64,000 nt of DNA from Acidobacteriaceae bacterium KBS 146. GTDB lineage: Bacteria; Acidobacteriota; Terriglobia; Terriglobales; Acidobacteriaceae. Shown here piece after piece: positions 45,530 through 54,540 of the stretch. A program made the position numbers and the translations under genes. The notes beneath the pieces are model-generated. The model was not told where the DNA came from, did no database searches, and saw nothing but the letters and a program-made list of their open reading frames with translations. Location of the stretch: positions 3,782,001 to 3,846,000 of the forward strand of contig JHVA01000001.1 in the NCBI GenBank assembly GCA_000688615.1, read 5' to 3'. Each line of letters opens with the position of its first letter. The stretch's first letter is position 1.

Positions 45530-46027
45530 TTACTTCGCTCCATGATGGTCGTAGCTGATCACCCGCGTAATCTTCCATGCCCCGTCCTTGTACTGCCAGA
45601 GTTGAACAAACTCCGCCTCACCCACTTCCCCGTGATCCTGCTTCCACGGATGCATAAAGCGGTGCACCCCCATCTCCACCGCGCCATAATCCTTGAGCGG
45701 ATACACCTTCAGCGATCCCGGCACCAGCACCCGTTGCACCTTACCGCAGATATTGTTCTTGATCGCATCCAGAAACACCTGCCGGCCCACTGCCAGCCCC
45801 GTCTTGTCGTGATAGAACTCCAGGTTCTCATCCACCATCGACTTCATCGTCTCCAGGTCGCAGGTGTTGTACGCATCGAACAGCTGCTTATCCAGCATCG
45901 TCACCGCGTGCGTCAGCTCCGCATCCGTTTTGATGGCATCGAGCGGCGAAGCAGTCTGTGCATGCAGCACCGGAACCAATAAGCCACAGGCGAAGGCAAG
46001 TGCAGTTGCGGAAAAAAATCTACGCAC
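45530..46027 (-). CDS. Secreted NTF2-like (DUF4440) protein
   Basis: A 165-residue protein with a signal peptide (FFSATALAFACGLLVPVLHAQ) and an NTF2-like fold typical of DUF4440. It has LDKQLFDAYNTCDLETMKSMV and ENLEFYHDKTGLAVGR, then VGEAEFVQLWQYKDGAWKITRVISYDH. Such domains bind small ligands or act as modest enzymes; no specific role can be given. The GTG start at 46027 is fixed by AAGGAG 8 nt upstream. The frame is open to 46222, but that extension is repeat DNA and not protein-like. Confidence 0.85.
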   Translation of the reverse strand: MRRFFSATALAFACGLLVPVLHAQTASPLDAIKTDAELTHAVTMLDKQLFDAYNTCDLETMKSMVDENLEFYHDKTGLAVGRQVFLDAIKNNICGKVQRVLVPGSLKVYPLKDYGAVEMGVHRFMHPWKQDHGEVGEAEFVQLWQYKDGAWKITRVISYDHHGAK

Positions 46028-46190
46028 GGGCAAGCTCCTTGAGGAAGCAGATAACCCAGATACGGTTGCCTCCTGCACAAGGTTCCCGCCGCAATCGACA
46101 AATTCCTCGTCCTGGAGATCCACCAATCCTTCGGCTTCCTGATCGCCCAATCCCTCGTCTCGCTGATCTGCTGATCTTCGTCCTGTTAAG

Positions 46191-46245
46191 GGCACGGCTT
46201 CAGCCGTGCCGCAGAAGACCACTCCAGGGCCGCGGCTTCAGCCGC
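46191..46245. repeat. Interspersed palindromic repeat C, copy 1
   Basis: Two perfect short palindromes lie side by side: GGCACGGCT-TC-AGCCGTGCC (46191-46210) and GCGGCT-TC-AGCCGC (46232-46245). The same double arrangement, with TT loops, recurs at 55807-55859. Confidence 0.8.
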
Positions 46246-46261
46246 CGAGGGCCGCCTCGCG

Positions 46262-47902
46262 TCACCGCAATGCTTCCGGAGCCGCTACCAGCTTCGGCAA
46301 TCTCCGGTTATGCGTCGCCTGTTCATACGCGTACGCATAACCCAACAGATCCCCATCCCTCCACTGCACACCCGAGATCTCCAGCCCAAACGGAAGCCCG
46401 TTGCTGTAAAACCCACCCGGCACCGACACCGCCGGAACCCCCAGCCGGTTCACCCATCCCGTCTCACTGTACGGCCCGGCCTTCGACGCCCCCGGAACCG
46501 TCTCGTCGTACGTCGGTATCTGCAGTGCCGGATACACAAAGCCATCCAGCCGCCACCTCTTCCGCGCCGCTTCATACATCTCTAACGCCTTCCGCTTCGG
46601 CGCCCAATAGTTCGCCTCGGCCTCCGGATCGCTCTCGAGCCTCTTCTGCGGCGTCACATCGTCCCCCGTCCTCGATCCCCCAACCATATATGCAGGAAAC
46701 TTATCGCCGGTCGCCTTCTCGTACTCCGCCACCGAGTGATATTGTGGCGGCCCAAAGTCTCGCAGAAAGTTATCCACGCCCTCTCTCCTGTAAGGTCGCG
46801 TGTTCACCGTCCTGACCAGCGCAAAAAAGCTCTCCGGCAAGATCTCCTTGTCGATCACCACCGTCGCCCCCGCCGCCCTCAACTGCTCCACCGCCTTCAT
46901 AAAGGCCGCACGCGTCTCCGGCACAACCGCACCGTTGTTCGGAGGAGCATCCGATTCCTTCCCATACACGCTCGGCGATCCCTCCAGCACAAACCACGGC
47001 ACACCAAATCGCTTGCCCTTCAAAGCATCCTTCTTCAGATACCGCGTATACGGCGTCGCCTCAGCCTTCCTCTCTGCCCCCTGGGTCCACTTGTCCAGCG
47101 GATCCTCCGCCTGCATTACCTCCAAGGCAATCGCCGCGCTGGTCACATCTCTCGCCAGCGGCCCTGTATTGTCCCGCAACCAGTCCAGTGGATGAATCCC
47201 CGCTATGCTTGTCAGTCCTCGCGTCGGCATAAAGCCCACCAGGCTGTTATTCGCCGCGGGCTGTCGAATCGAATTCGCTGTATCCGTCCCCGTTCCCACA
47301 ACCGCAAAGTTCGCCGCCAGCCCCGTCGCCGTCCCACCCGACGATCCCCCGGGCGAGTAGCGCACGTCATACGCATCTCCCGTGCGACCACCGGCTGTGC
47401 TGATGTTTGTGTCGCTCGCCGCGAAATCCGGCATATTCGTCTGCCCCAGGATCACTGCGCCCGCACCCTTCAGCCGCGTCACCACCATCGCATCGCGAGG
47501 AGCCACCAGTTCCTCCCCCGGCTTAAGATACCCCTCCCAGCCCGCGCTCGTCACCAGACCCTTAATGCTCGTATTCGCCTTCACCAGAACAGGCACGCCC
47601 CACAACGCTCCATGCTTCGAGTCCTTCGGCTCGGCATCTTCTTCCTTTGCCCTGCGCAGCGCCCCCTCGCGATCCACATGCAGCATCGCCTTATAGGTCC
47701 CGTCATAGCGTGCAATCCGGTCCAGATACCACTCCGTCACCTGCGTCACGGTGTACCTGTGCGCGGCGTACAAAGCTTCCAGCTTCGGAATCGAAACCTC
47801 CATCAGGTCGCGATCCATCGCCGGAGTCTGCGCCTGCAACGCCGCCGAACTCATCCCGACTGCCACAACCCACACCACGCTCAGCCAGCTTCCTCGCCTC
47901 AT
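46262..47902 (-). CDS. Secreted amidase (amidase signature family)
   Basis: A 546-residue amidase with a signal peptide (WLSVVWVVAVGMSSAALQAQ), so it is exported. The Ser-cisSer-Lys triad is visible: Lys108 in WGVPVLVKANTS, the cis-serine in YSPGGSSGGTA (187-188) and the nucleophile Ser211 in GTDTANSIRQPAANN. The family hydrolyses amide bonds in diverse small molecules and peptides. The C-terminal GFYSNGLPFGLEISG and WRDGDLLGYAYAYEQAT are typical of the group. It is divergent from pheT and lies between pheS and pheT. Confidence 0.9.
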   Translation of the reverse strand: MRRGSWLSVVWVVAVGMSSAALQAQTPAMDRDLMEVSIPKLEALYAAHRYTVTQVTEWYLDRIARYDGTYKAMLHVDREGALRRAKEEDAEPKDSKHGALWGVPVLVKANTSIKGLVTSAGWEGYLKPGEELVAPRDAMVVTRLKGAGAVILGQTNMPDFAASDTNISTAGGRTGDAYDVRYSPGGSSGGTATGLAANFAVVGTGTDTANSIRQPAANNSLVGFMPTRGLTSIAGIHPLDWLRDNTGPLARDVTSAAIALEVMQAEDPLDKWTQGAERKAEATPYTRYLKKDALKGKRFGVPWFVLEGSPSVYGKESDAPPNNGAVVPETRAAFMKAVEQLRAAGATVVIDKEILPESFFALVRTVNTRPYRREGVDNFLRDFGPPQYHSVAEYEKATGDKFPAYMVGGSRTGDDVTPQKRLESDPEAEANYWAPKRKALEMYEAARKRWRLDGFVYPALQIPTYDETVPGASKAGPYSETGWVNRLGVPAVSVPGGFYSNGLPFGLEISGVQWRDGDLLGYAYAYEQATHNRRLPKLVAAPEALR

Positions 47903-48023
47903 CCCACGCCTCCACGCGACCTATATCGAACCGTTTCAGCATCACCCTACCAAATCGCTCTTCCGTCCACAGGCACTCCCGGCCACCGTTCGGGTCCAGC
48001 ATTTAGACTGAATGCTGTCTATC

Positions 48024-50165
48024 ATGAAAGTTCTAACCCGCTGGCTGCGCCATTATCTTCCCGCACTCACCGTCACCGATCGGCAACTCGCCGACGACCT
48101 CACCCTCCGTGGCATCGCCGTCGAAGGCGTCCACCCCTTGGGCGAAGGTAACGGCCACGGCCCTGCAACCAACGGCCACCTCTTCGAGATGGACATCACC
48201 ACCAACCGCGTCGATGCCATGAACCACTACGGCATCGCCCGCGAAGCCGCGACCATCTACAACCTCGAGCTCCCTCCGCTCCACCCCAGGCTCCCCATCG
48301 GCACCCTCGTCGACGAGCCCTTCTCCGTCCGTATCGATCCGTCCGCTAAGGGGCTCTGCGGCCGCTTCACCGCCCAGGTCCTGCACAACGTCACCATCGC
48401 GCGCAGCTCCGGGCAGGTCTCCGAGTTCTTCAACCTCCTCGGCCAGAAGCAGATCTCGAACGCCGTCGACGCCTCCAACTTCGTCCTGCTCGGCATGGGA
48501 CACCCCACCCACGCCTTCGACCTCGACAAGATTGAAGGCGGCATCGTCGTCCGCCTCGCCCGCAAGGGAGAGAAACTGCGCCTGCTCGACGGCACCGAGC
48601 GCACCCTCGAGGCCGACGATCTCGTCGTCGCCGACGAAAAGAAGGCGCTCGCCCTCGCCGGAGTCATGGGCGGCTGGGACTCCATGATCACCCCCGAGAC
48701 GAAGAACATCCTCGTCGAGGCCGCATGGTTCGATCCTGCCACTGTCCGTCGCAGCTCTCGCCGTCACCTGCTCCACACCGACGCCAGCCATCGCTTCGAG
48801 CGCGGTGCCGACTTCAACGCCGCTCCCCTCGCCAACGCCCTCGTCTCCCACCTCATCCTCGAGAACGGCGGCTCCATCGAAGGCGAGCTCGTCGACATCG
48901 TCGACTCCGACGTAGCCCGGCGCACCGCCAGCCGCGCACCCATCGAGCTCTCCGTCGCCCAGGTGCAGCGCCACCTCGGCACCACCATCGCCCCCGAGGG
49001 CATCACCAGCGAGATCGTCTCCCGCTTCCTCACCTCACTCGGTTGCGAGCTCGTTCTGCACGGCATCGACCTCTACCAGGTCACGCTTCCCTCATGGCGG
49101 CTCGACCTCGAGCGCGAGATCGACCTCATCGAAGAGATCGCCCGCGTCTACGGCTACAACCGCTTCGCCAACACCCTGCCCACCGCGCTGCCCGTCACCG
49201 ACTCTCCCTCAGCAACCGCCGAGCGCGCCGTCCGCCAGCGCCTGCTCGAACTCGGCTTCAGCGAGGCCGTCTCCAGCACCTTCGCCAGCCAGCTGGACTC
49301 TGACCTGTTCCACGCTTCCGCTGCAGCCGATCGCAGACCGGTCGAGATGGAAAACCCTCTCTCCGAAGAGGCCTCCCTCCTTCGTCCGTCCCTCGTTCCC
49401 GGAATGTTGACCATGCTGGCCAACAATCTCAACCGCGACGTCCGCGAGGCGCGCCTCTTCGAGCAGGGAGAGATCTTCACCGGAACCTCCGCCGCCGACG
49501 CCGGCTTCATCACCGAGGTCCACGAGGCCCCGCAGCTCTCCCTCGGCATCACCACCACTTCCGCCCCTGAGAGCCGTCTCTACCCCGCCGCCGACGCTCC
49601 CATCTTCGAGCTGAAAGCCGTCATCGAATCTCTCGTCTCTCTCTTCTCCGTCCCGGGAGGCCCATCCGCGCTCACCTTCTCAACCTCCGGAACTCCCGCA
49701 TGGCTCGAGCCCGGCCGCTCCGTCGTCGCTCTGCTCGACAACCAGCCCCTCGCCAGCTTCGGCGAGCTCGTCGCCTCCGAGCGCGACAAGCGGAAGCTCC
49801 GCCAGCCCGTCTACCTGGCCCAGCTCGACCTTAAACTGCTCTACGAGCTTCCGCTGCGCCGCGTCACCGCGCATGACGTCTCCCGCTACCAGGCGGTTGA
49901 GCGCGACTTCTCCTTCGTCCTCCCCGACACGGTCCAGTTCCACACCATCGCAGCCGCCGTCGACGCCCTCGCCATCCCCGAGCTGCAAAGCCGCAGGCCG
50001 GTCGAGATATGGCGCGACGCCAAAAATCACCCCGGCGTCTACTCTCTCCTTCTCCGCACCGTCTTCCAGTCGCATGACCGCACCCTCCGCGACGAAGAGC
50101 TCACCACTTGGTCCCAGCGCATCATCGACGCCCTCACCGCCCTCGGAGGAACCCTCCGCGCCTAA
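48024..50165 (+). CDS. pheT: Phenylalanine-tRNA ligase beta subunit, lacking the tRNA-binding domain
   Basis: A 713-residue beta subunit starting MKVLTRWLRHYLP, as in the family; ATG 48012 four codons upstream is also possible. The segment FEMDITTNRVDAMNHYGIAREAATIY, normally near residue 155, occurs at about residue 55. So the YtpR/EMAP-like tRNA-binding domain usually inserted at about 40-150 is missing. The B3/B4 editing region, the B5 domain (TIAPEGITSEIVSRFLTSLG), the catalytic-like fold (EIDLIEEIARVYGYNRF) and the C-terminal FDX-ACB domain (YQAVERDFSFVLPD) are all present. It pairs with PheS, 4.5 kb upstream. Confidence 0.93.
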   Translation: MKVLTRWLRHYLPALTVTDRQLADDLTLRGIAVEGVHPLGEGNGHGPATNGHLFEMDITTNRVDAMNHYGIAREAATIYNLELPPLHPRLPIGTLVDEPFSVRIDPSAKGLCGRFTAQVLHNVTIARSSGQVSEFFNLLGQKQISNAVDASNFVLLGMGHPTHAFDLDKIEGGIVVRLARKGEKLRLLDGTERTLEADDLVVADEKKALALAGVMGGWDSMITPETKNILVEAAWFDPATVRRSSRRHLLHTDASHRFERGADFNAAPLANALVSHLILENGGSIEGELVDIVDSDVARRTASRAPIELSVAQVQRHLGTTIAPEGITSEIVSRFLTSLGCELVLHGIDLYQVTLPSWRLDLEREIDLIEEIARVYGYNRFANTLPTALPVTDSPSATAERAVRQRLLELGFSEAVSSTFASQLDSDLFHASAAADRRPVEMENPLSEEASLLRPSLVPGMLTMLANNLNRDVREARLFEQGEIFTGTSAADAGFITEVHEAPQLSLGITTTSAPESRLYPAADAPIFELKAVIESLVSLFSVPGGPSALTFSTSGTPAWLEPGRSVVALLDNQPLASFGELVASERDKRKLRQPVYLAQLDLKLLYELPLRRVTAHDVSRYQAVERDFSFVLPDTVQFHTIAAAVDALAIPELQSRRPVEIWRDAKNHPGVYSLLLRTVFQSHDRTLRDEELTTWSQRIIDALTALGGTLRA

Positions 50166-50289
50166 GCCACAAGTGCCACTCAACTGATCCCACCCGTAGA
50201 GATCATTGAAGTCTAGAAATCGACTTGTTGTTACTGATCTCTGTCCATACAGGAGGGTAGTCCACGAGAGTCCGCTCTGCGAGACCGCA

Positions 50290-50937
50290 CTACCGGATTT
50301 CAATAAGTCTCGGCGTGGCGGCAATGTGGCCTCTGGCTATCAAATCTGCTTTCTCTTTCGGAAGCCCCGAAGACGCGTTCGGCTCCGAGTTCAGGTATTC
50401 CGCGTACAAGCAGTAATGACCAGGAGAGATCGATGCTGTCGGAAGATCGATGCTCCACATACGAGTTTCTCCTGCCTGGAGTTCAACGTACGTGACTGGT
50501 GGCGTTGGGCCCGCCGAGGCGCAGCCTATTGGATTTGGATCAGCTGATCTGCCGTTGAGAGTTAAAATCGCGGCGGCAAACCCGTGTCTGCACGTCTGCA
50601 GAAAAGGCCCGAAGAAATCTGGCAGCAATGCCCCTCGCGGACCAGCCCGCAGGATAAGTTCTACGGAAATCCGCTCGCCTCTGCGGTAGACCAAACCTTT
50701 TGTTCGATTCTCCACACTGACGAGCGATTTGCTCAACTGCGGGGTTCCCAAAACCGGGCAGTTGGATGCGGGCTGGGCGCCAACCAGGTAAGAACTTAAA
50801 AGCAAGCAGCCTATCACCACGGCCAGAATAGTTGTGCTCTGTTTAGCGCGATGATTCGCTAATCGCTTCACAAAGGTACCTATCTTCTTAGACACCCTCC
50901 TCGAATCTTTTGTTCCTGTTTTCGAGGAGGCCTGCAT
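50290..50937 (-). CDS. Hypothetical secreted or anchored protein
   Basis: A 215-residue protein with a positively charged start and one hydrophobic segment (TTILAVVIGCLLLSSYLVGA, about 35-54), followed by a soluble extracytoplasmic region. Parts such as ENRTKGLVYRRGERISVELIL and YVELQAGETRMWSIDLP, with a closing APGHYCLYAEY-like strand, suggest an Ig-like beta-sandwich. I recognise no family. It is convergent with pheT. Confidence 0.55.
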   Translation of the reverse strand: MQASSKTGTKDSRRVSKKIGTFVKRLANHRAKQSTTILAVVIGCLLLSSYLVGAQPASNCPVLGTPQLSKSLVSVENRTKGLVYRRGERISVELILRAGPRGALLPDFFGPFLQTCRHGFAAAILTLNGRSADPNPIGCASAGPTPPVTYVELQAGETRMWSIDLPTASISPGHYCLYAEYLNSEPNASSGLPKEKADLIARGHIAATPRLIEIR

Positions 50938-51003
50938 TCGAGCAAACCAGGAACCGTCCTAAACCATCCCGGGGCTACTCATCCCTGATCCACCCCCAAA
51001 TCG

Positions 51004-51041
51004 TGTCATCCTGAGCGTAGCCCGCAGGGCGCAGTCGAAGG
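51004..51041 (+). repeat. Interspersed repeat A, copy 2
   Basis: Differs from copy 1 by a single base (GAGCGTAGCC for GAGCGAAGCC) over 38 bp. It lies between the hypothetical gene and the DUF1080 gene. Confidence 0.85.
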
Positions 51042-51092
51042 ATCTGTGGTTCGCCCTTCAACCCCGCCTCCGCGCCCTCACAACGCAAAACC

Positions 51093-52064
51093 TTACTTCT
51101 TCGGAACCGAAATAGTGATGTTGCGATAAGCAATGACGCCGTGGTGATCCCCCTGCAGATAGAACGACCCAGGCTCGGCCTCATTGCTGTCGAGAGCACC
51201 GCCGGTAGGCCCGGGAAGCTCCACATTGTCGTGGTACATCTTGCCATCGCGCAAAACCGTCACATGTCTTCCCACCAGCGTGACGTCGTAGCTTGTCCAC
51301 TTGCCAAGGTCATTTTTCGCGCCCGCAGGCGGCGGATACCAGCTGTAGATCGCCCCCATCTCATGCGACGGCAGCTTGCCGCCCTCGGTGCCCACCTGCA
51401 GCTCATAGCGACCGCGGAGATAGATGCCGCTGTTGCCGCCCTCCGGGCAGTTCACCTCAATATGCAGCTTGAAGTCCTGAAACTTCTCCGTCGTCTTGAT
51501 GTTGGCAGCTCCGTGCGTCTTCTGACCCGGAACCTCGGGATTGTCATTCACCAGCTCGCCATCACGCGCGACCCATTTGTTGTTGTCGACGTTTCCAATC
51601 GGCTCCCAGCCCTTCAGATCTTTGCCGTCGAAGATAGGTCGCGGCTTGGTCCACTCCTTCGGCATCGGCCGGTCAAGCGAAGGCGCCTTCACGCCAGCCA
51701 GCTTCGGACCCTCGGTGTCGCCGCGCTTCTCGACCCCGGTCAGCTTTCCTGCGCCGGGCTCCGTCAACTCCCAGCTGACCTCCGACCCAGAAGTCCCGGG
51801 CCGCGCCTCCTCCACATCCACGATCAGCTTGCCCGACTCCACCTTGGCGCCTGCAATCGGATGCCACGCGCCGCCCCTCGGCTGAACGCGACCTTCGATC
51901 TTGCCGCCGTTCTCCGTAAGCTCCATCCACTGCGGATAAGCCTTACCGGTGGCCGGCGTAACGGTCATGTCCCAACGGCCCAGAAAATCTTTGACGTCTT
52001 GCGCGGCAACGGTCGAAACCAACGCGGTCGCCAGGATAGGTGCAAACAGAATCTTCTTTTTCAT
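51093..52064 (-). CDS. DUF1080 (3-keto-disaccharide hydrolase-like) secreted protein
   Basis: A 323-residue exported protein (signal peptide KKILFAPILATALVSTVAAQ). Its C-terminal DUF1080 domain is a concanavalin-like beta-sandwich. It has RPIFDGKDLKGWEPIG, NKWVARDGELVNDN, FKLHIEVNCPEGGNSGIYLRG and GKWTSYDVTLVGRHVTVLRDG. DUF1080 members include glycosidases acting on 3-keto-glucosides. The N-terminal 130 residues form a separate lipocalin-like beta domain (FLGRWDMTVTPATG). ATG 52064 is chosen because the upstream extension is hydrophilic and not signal-like. It is divergent from the Tat-exported gene at 52182, with a shared 117-bp promoter region. Confidence 0.85.
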   Translation of the reverse strand: MKKKILFAPILATALVSTVAAQDVKDFLGRWDMTVTPATGKAYPQWMELTENGGKIEGRVQPRGGAWHPIAGAKVESGKLIVDVEEARPGTSGSEVSWELTEPGAGKLTGVEKRGDTEGPKLAGVKAPSLDRPMPKEWTKPRPIFDGKDLKGWEPIGNVDNNKWVARDGELVNDNPEVPGQKTHGAANIKTTEKFQDFKLHIEVNCPEGGNSGIYLRGRYELQVGTEGGKLPSHEMGAIYSWYPPPAGAKNDLGKWTSYDVTLVGRHVTVLRDGKMYHDNVELPGPTGGALDSNEAEPGSFYLQGDHHGVIAYRNITISVPKK

Positions 52065-52181
52065 TCGCTTTGAGTGTAACGCCCACGCTGTTAACAGCGG
52101 ATCTAAAAGTTCCTCGTAAAGCGCAAGCCGCTCCATTTGTTGTAAAAAATAGACCTGTAGCCAACAGGATCAAATACCCCT

Positions 52182-53570
52182 ATGAAAAAGAAGCAAATCG
52201 AAATTGCAGGCAGGGAAGCAGATTCATCCTCAATCGCCGAAACGATGGAGTCGAGTTCTCTCATCACCCGGCGTGAAATGCTGGGACTAACCGCCATGGC
52301 CGGCATGGCCGCTATGACCGGTGTCGCACCCGAAGCTGCTGCGCAGACAGCGCAAAAACGGCCTCGCATCGCCTGCCTCGTCAGCTATTGGGGTCTCCCG
52401 ACTTCCCATGCGGACTGGATCGTAAACAAGCTGATAGACGGTTATTGGTGGCACGGCGCCCACACCCCATCACGGGTGGACGTGGTCTCCGTTTACATCA
52501 ATCAGCTCGATACCAGCTTACTGGGGCAAAAAGTCTGCAAAGCGAAGAACATTCCTATCTATAAAACCGTAGGGGAAGCCGTCACGCTCGGCGGGAACGA
52601 ACTCGCTGTGGATGGTGTGGTCATCGTCTGCGAGCATGGCAACTATCCCACCGATCTCAAGGGCCACTGGCTCTTGCCGCGCTGGTGGATCTACCAGCAG
52701 GTCATCCACGTCTTTGAGCAGAGCAAGCGCTCCGTGCCCATATTCAACGACAAGCACCTCTCCTACAACTGGGACGACGCCAAGTGGATGTTCGATAAAT
52801 CTCGCGAGCTGAACTTCCCCCTGACCGGCGGTTCCTCCATACCCACTTACTTCCGCAAGCCCGAGATAGAGCTCGCTACCGATACGCCAATCAAGAACTC
52901 GATCCTGGTTGGAAGCTCTCCAGATGAGGGAGCCATCTTCCATTGCGTCGACACGCTCCAGGCCTTTGTCGATCGCCGCAAGGGCGGTGAGACAGGCGTC
53001 AAGTCCGTGCAGTCCATTCGCGGGCCTGAGACCTGGAAGTGGGTCCAGCAGACTCCCTGGGCCAACAACCTGCTGGAAGCGGTGCGGAAACAATTCGACC
53101 TCAAGCCAGGATACTTTCAGGAGGGCCGCCAGGATCAGCGGCGTCCCCCTCGACCGAACGTCTGCATCGTGGAGTACAACGATGGGACCAACGCCGCCGT
53201 AATCTCGGGCGAAGGTGTGGGCTGGACCTACGCCGGCGAGATCGAAGGACAGAAAGACCCCACGATCATCTCCATGCTTGGTTGGCCCGGCCCCATCTCG
53301 CAGTACCACGCTGCCAACGGCCACGAACACTGGATCACCGAGATGATGCTGACCGGGAAGGAACCGTTCAATGCGGAGCGGCTGCTTCTGTCAACCGGGA
53401 TTGTGAACCACTACATGGACTCAAACTGGGAGAACGGCCGTTATTCTGCCGTCGGACGCCGCATTGAGACGCCGTTCATGAACATGAAATATCGCTCGAC
53501 CCACGGTCCGCTCTTTGAAACCGGGCCGCGGCCGCCCAACACCCCCTACATACGAGGGTTTCAATCGTAA
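52182..53570 (+). CDS. Tat-exported protein of unknown function
   Basis: A 462-residue protein with a twin-arginine signal: SLITRREMLGLTAMAGMAAMTG, then cleavage after AAAQ. The first 28 residues before the RR motif are unusually long, so translation might instead start at an internal ATG near residue 22. The mature part begins RPRIACLVSYWGLP and ends THGPLFETGPRPPNTPY. It contains VDGVVIVCEHGNYPTD and DPTIISMLGWPGP, with a Rossmann-like opening that may distantly recall Gfo/Idh/MocA oxidoreductases; I cannot confirm this. Tat export fits a folded, cofactor-bound periplasmic enzyme. It may work with the divergent DUF1080 protein. Confidence 0.75.
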   Translation: MKKKQIEIAGREADSSSIAETMESSSLITRREMLGLTAMAGMAAMTGVAPEAAAQTAQKRPRIACLVSYWGLPTSHADWIVNKLIDGYWWHGAHTPSRVDVVSVYINQLDTSLLGQKVCKAKNIPIYKTVGEAVTLGGNELAVDGVVIVCEHGNYPTDLKGHWLLPRWWIYQQVIHVFEQSKRSVPIFNDKHLSYNWDDAKWMFDKSRELNFPLTGGSSIPTYFRKPEIELATDTPIKNSILVGSSPDEGAIFHCVDTLQAFVDRRKGGETGVKSVQSIRGPETWKWVQQTPWANNLLEAVRKQFDLKPGYFQEGRQDQRRPPRPNVCIVEYNDGTNAAVISGEGVGWTYAGEIEGQKDPTIISMLGWPGPISQYHAANGHEHWITEMMLTGKEPFNAERLLLSTGIVNHYMDSNWENGRYSAVGRRIETPFMNMKYRSTHGPLFETGPRPPNTPYIRGFQS

Positions 53571-53681
53571 TTTTAGAAATTCGATAGATCTCTGCCCTTA
53601 TGCTCTTTAGGCTTTCTTGTTTTCACGGCGACTTCGCACAACACCGGTAAACTGGTGTGCGACATCCGCTGAGGTGCATCT

Positions 53682-54119
53682 ATGGTCAAACCGCCGCTTG
53701 TCTTCACGTACTACATCGCCGCGCCGATCGAAAAGGTCTGGGACGGGTTTGTCTCCAAAGAAGCCAATCAGACCATCTTCATGGGCGCTGATTTCGCAGT
53801 GGAGCTGGTGCTGGGAGGCTCCATGACGTGGTCAGGGCCGGGAAAAGACGGCAAGCCCACGCGCTACGTCACAGGTCGCGTGACCCGCGTCGATGCGCCC
53901 AGACTTCTCGAGTACGACTTCGGAATGGGAATGGGCGACAGGATGTCCCACGTCAAAATCGAGCTCACGCCTGAATCCGAGGCCGTCAAAGTGGTCGTGA
54001 CCAATGATGGTTGGACAGAGGACGATCCGGCATATACGCAGAATGCCGATGGGTGGCCTCGCATTCTTTCACGGCTGAAGACTCTGCTCGAGACAGGCAA
54101 AACATTTCGTCCGCACTAA
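53682..54119 (+). CDS. SRPBCC/AHSA1-domain protein
   Basis: A 145-residue START-like protein of the AHSA1 type. It has VFTYYIAAPIEKVWDGFVSKEA, a central YVTGRVTRVDAPRLLEYDF, and a C-terminal helix (GWPRILSRLKTLLETGKTF) that closes the hydrophobic cavity. Such proteins bind small hydrophobic ligands or act as co-chaperones; no substrate is evident. A GAGGTG ribosome binding site lies at about 53671. The gene stands alone. Confidence 0.85.
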   Translation: MVKPPLVFTYYIAAPIEKVWDGFVSKEANQTIFMGADFAVELVLGGSMTWSGPGKDGKPTRYVTGRVTRVDAPRLLEYDFGMGMGDRMSHVKIELTPESEAVKVVVTNDGWTEDDPAYTQNADGWPRILSRLKTLLETGKTFRPH

Positions 54120-54244
54120 GACGAGAAATACTTTTCCTTGTCATCGTTGTGTCTTCTGGGAGGACTAATCGTGACGGGCCGCGTAATCGGAAAACGTATC
54201 GAGGGAGTGGAGATCTGGAACCACTCCATCGCCGGTGCCGGGTG

Positions 54245-54274
54245 CCCATTCATGCGGCTCATCGCATGAGGGGG
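54245..54274. repeat. Interspersed hairpin repeat B, copy 1
   Basis: CCCATTCATGCG and CGCATGAGGGGG flank a short loop and form an imperfect 12-bp hairpin. Closely similar units lie at 55475 and 55740. Confidence 0.75.
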
Positions 54275-54337
54275 CCATTCGAAGGAAGTTCGAGCCTGAA
54301 CGATGCTCCATTGGCCACGCGAACCCAATTCAAAGAC

Positions 54338-54378
54338 TGCCATCCTGAACAAAGTCGAATTCGTAGGATCTACGGATC
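54338..54378 (+). repeat. Interspersed repeat A, decayed copy
   Basis: TGCCATCCTGAACAAAGTCG, then TAGGATCTACGGATC. This is clearly related to repeat A but with several changes and missing the CCGCAGGGCGCAG part. Confidence 0.6.
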
Positions 54379-54540
54379 CCTACTCCGCTGAAGCCGAAGA
54401 ATTCCCACAGACACCGCACTCACGCAGCATTTACTCGCGACGACTTCTCACTTCCGACAAGCCGACTTACCGTTCCTGAAGAAGCAGATCGAACCGGCGT
54501 TTACAGGGTGCAAGCGGTTATCGCTTTCTGCTTATATTGG

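Larger units (their letters stand above)
54120..54540. other. Gene-free gap with repeats
   Basis: No gene supported. It contains repeat B copy 1 (54245-54274), a decayed repeat A (54338-54378) and a degenerate unit at about 54448-54470 (CACTTCCGACAAGCCGACTT) that recurs at about 55670. Confidence 0.6.

Noticed and set aside
46736..48151. 471-codon plus-strand frame opposite the amidase gene
   Set aside because: Arg/His/Pro-rich product typical of antisense reading in GC-rich DNA; the amidase on the other strand is complete.
48033..48974. 313-codon minus-strand frame within pheT
   Set aside because: Gly/Val/Asp-rich antisense shadow of pheT; no ribosome binding site or homology.
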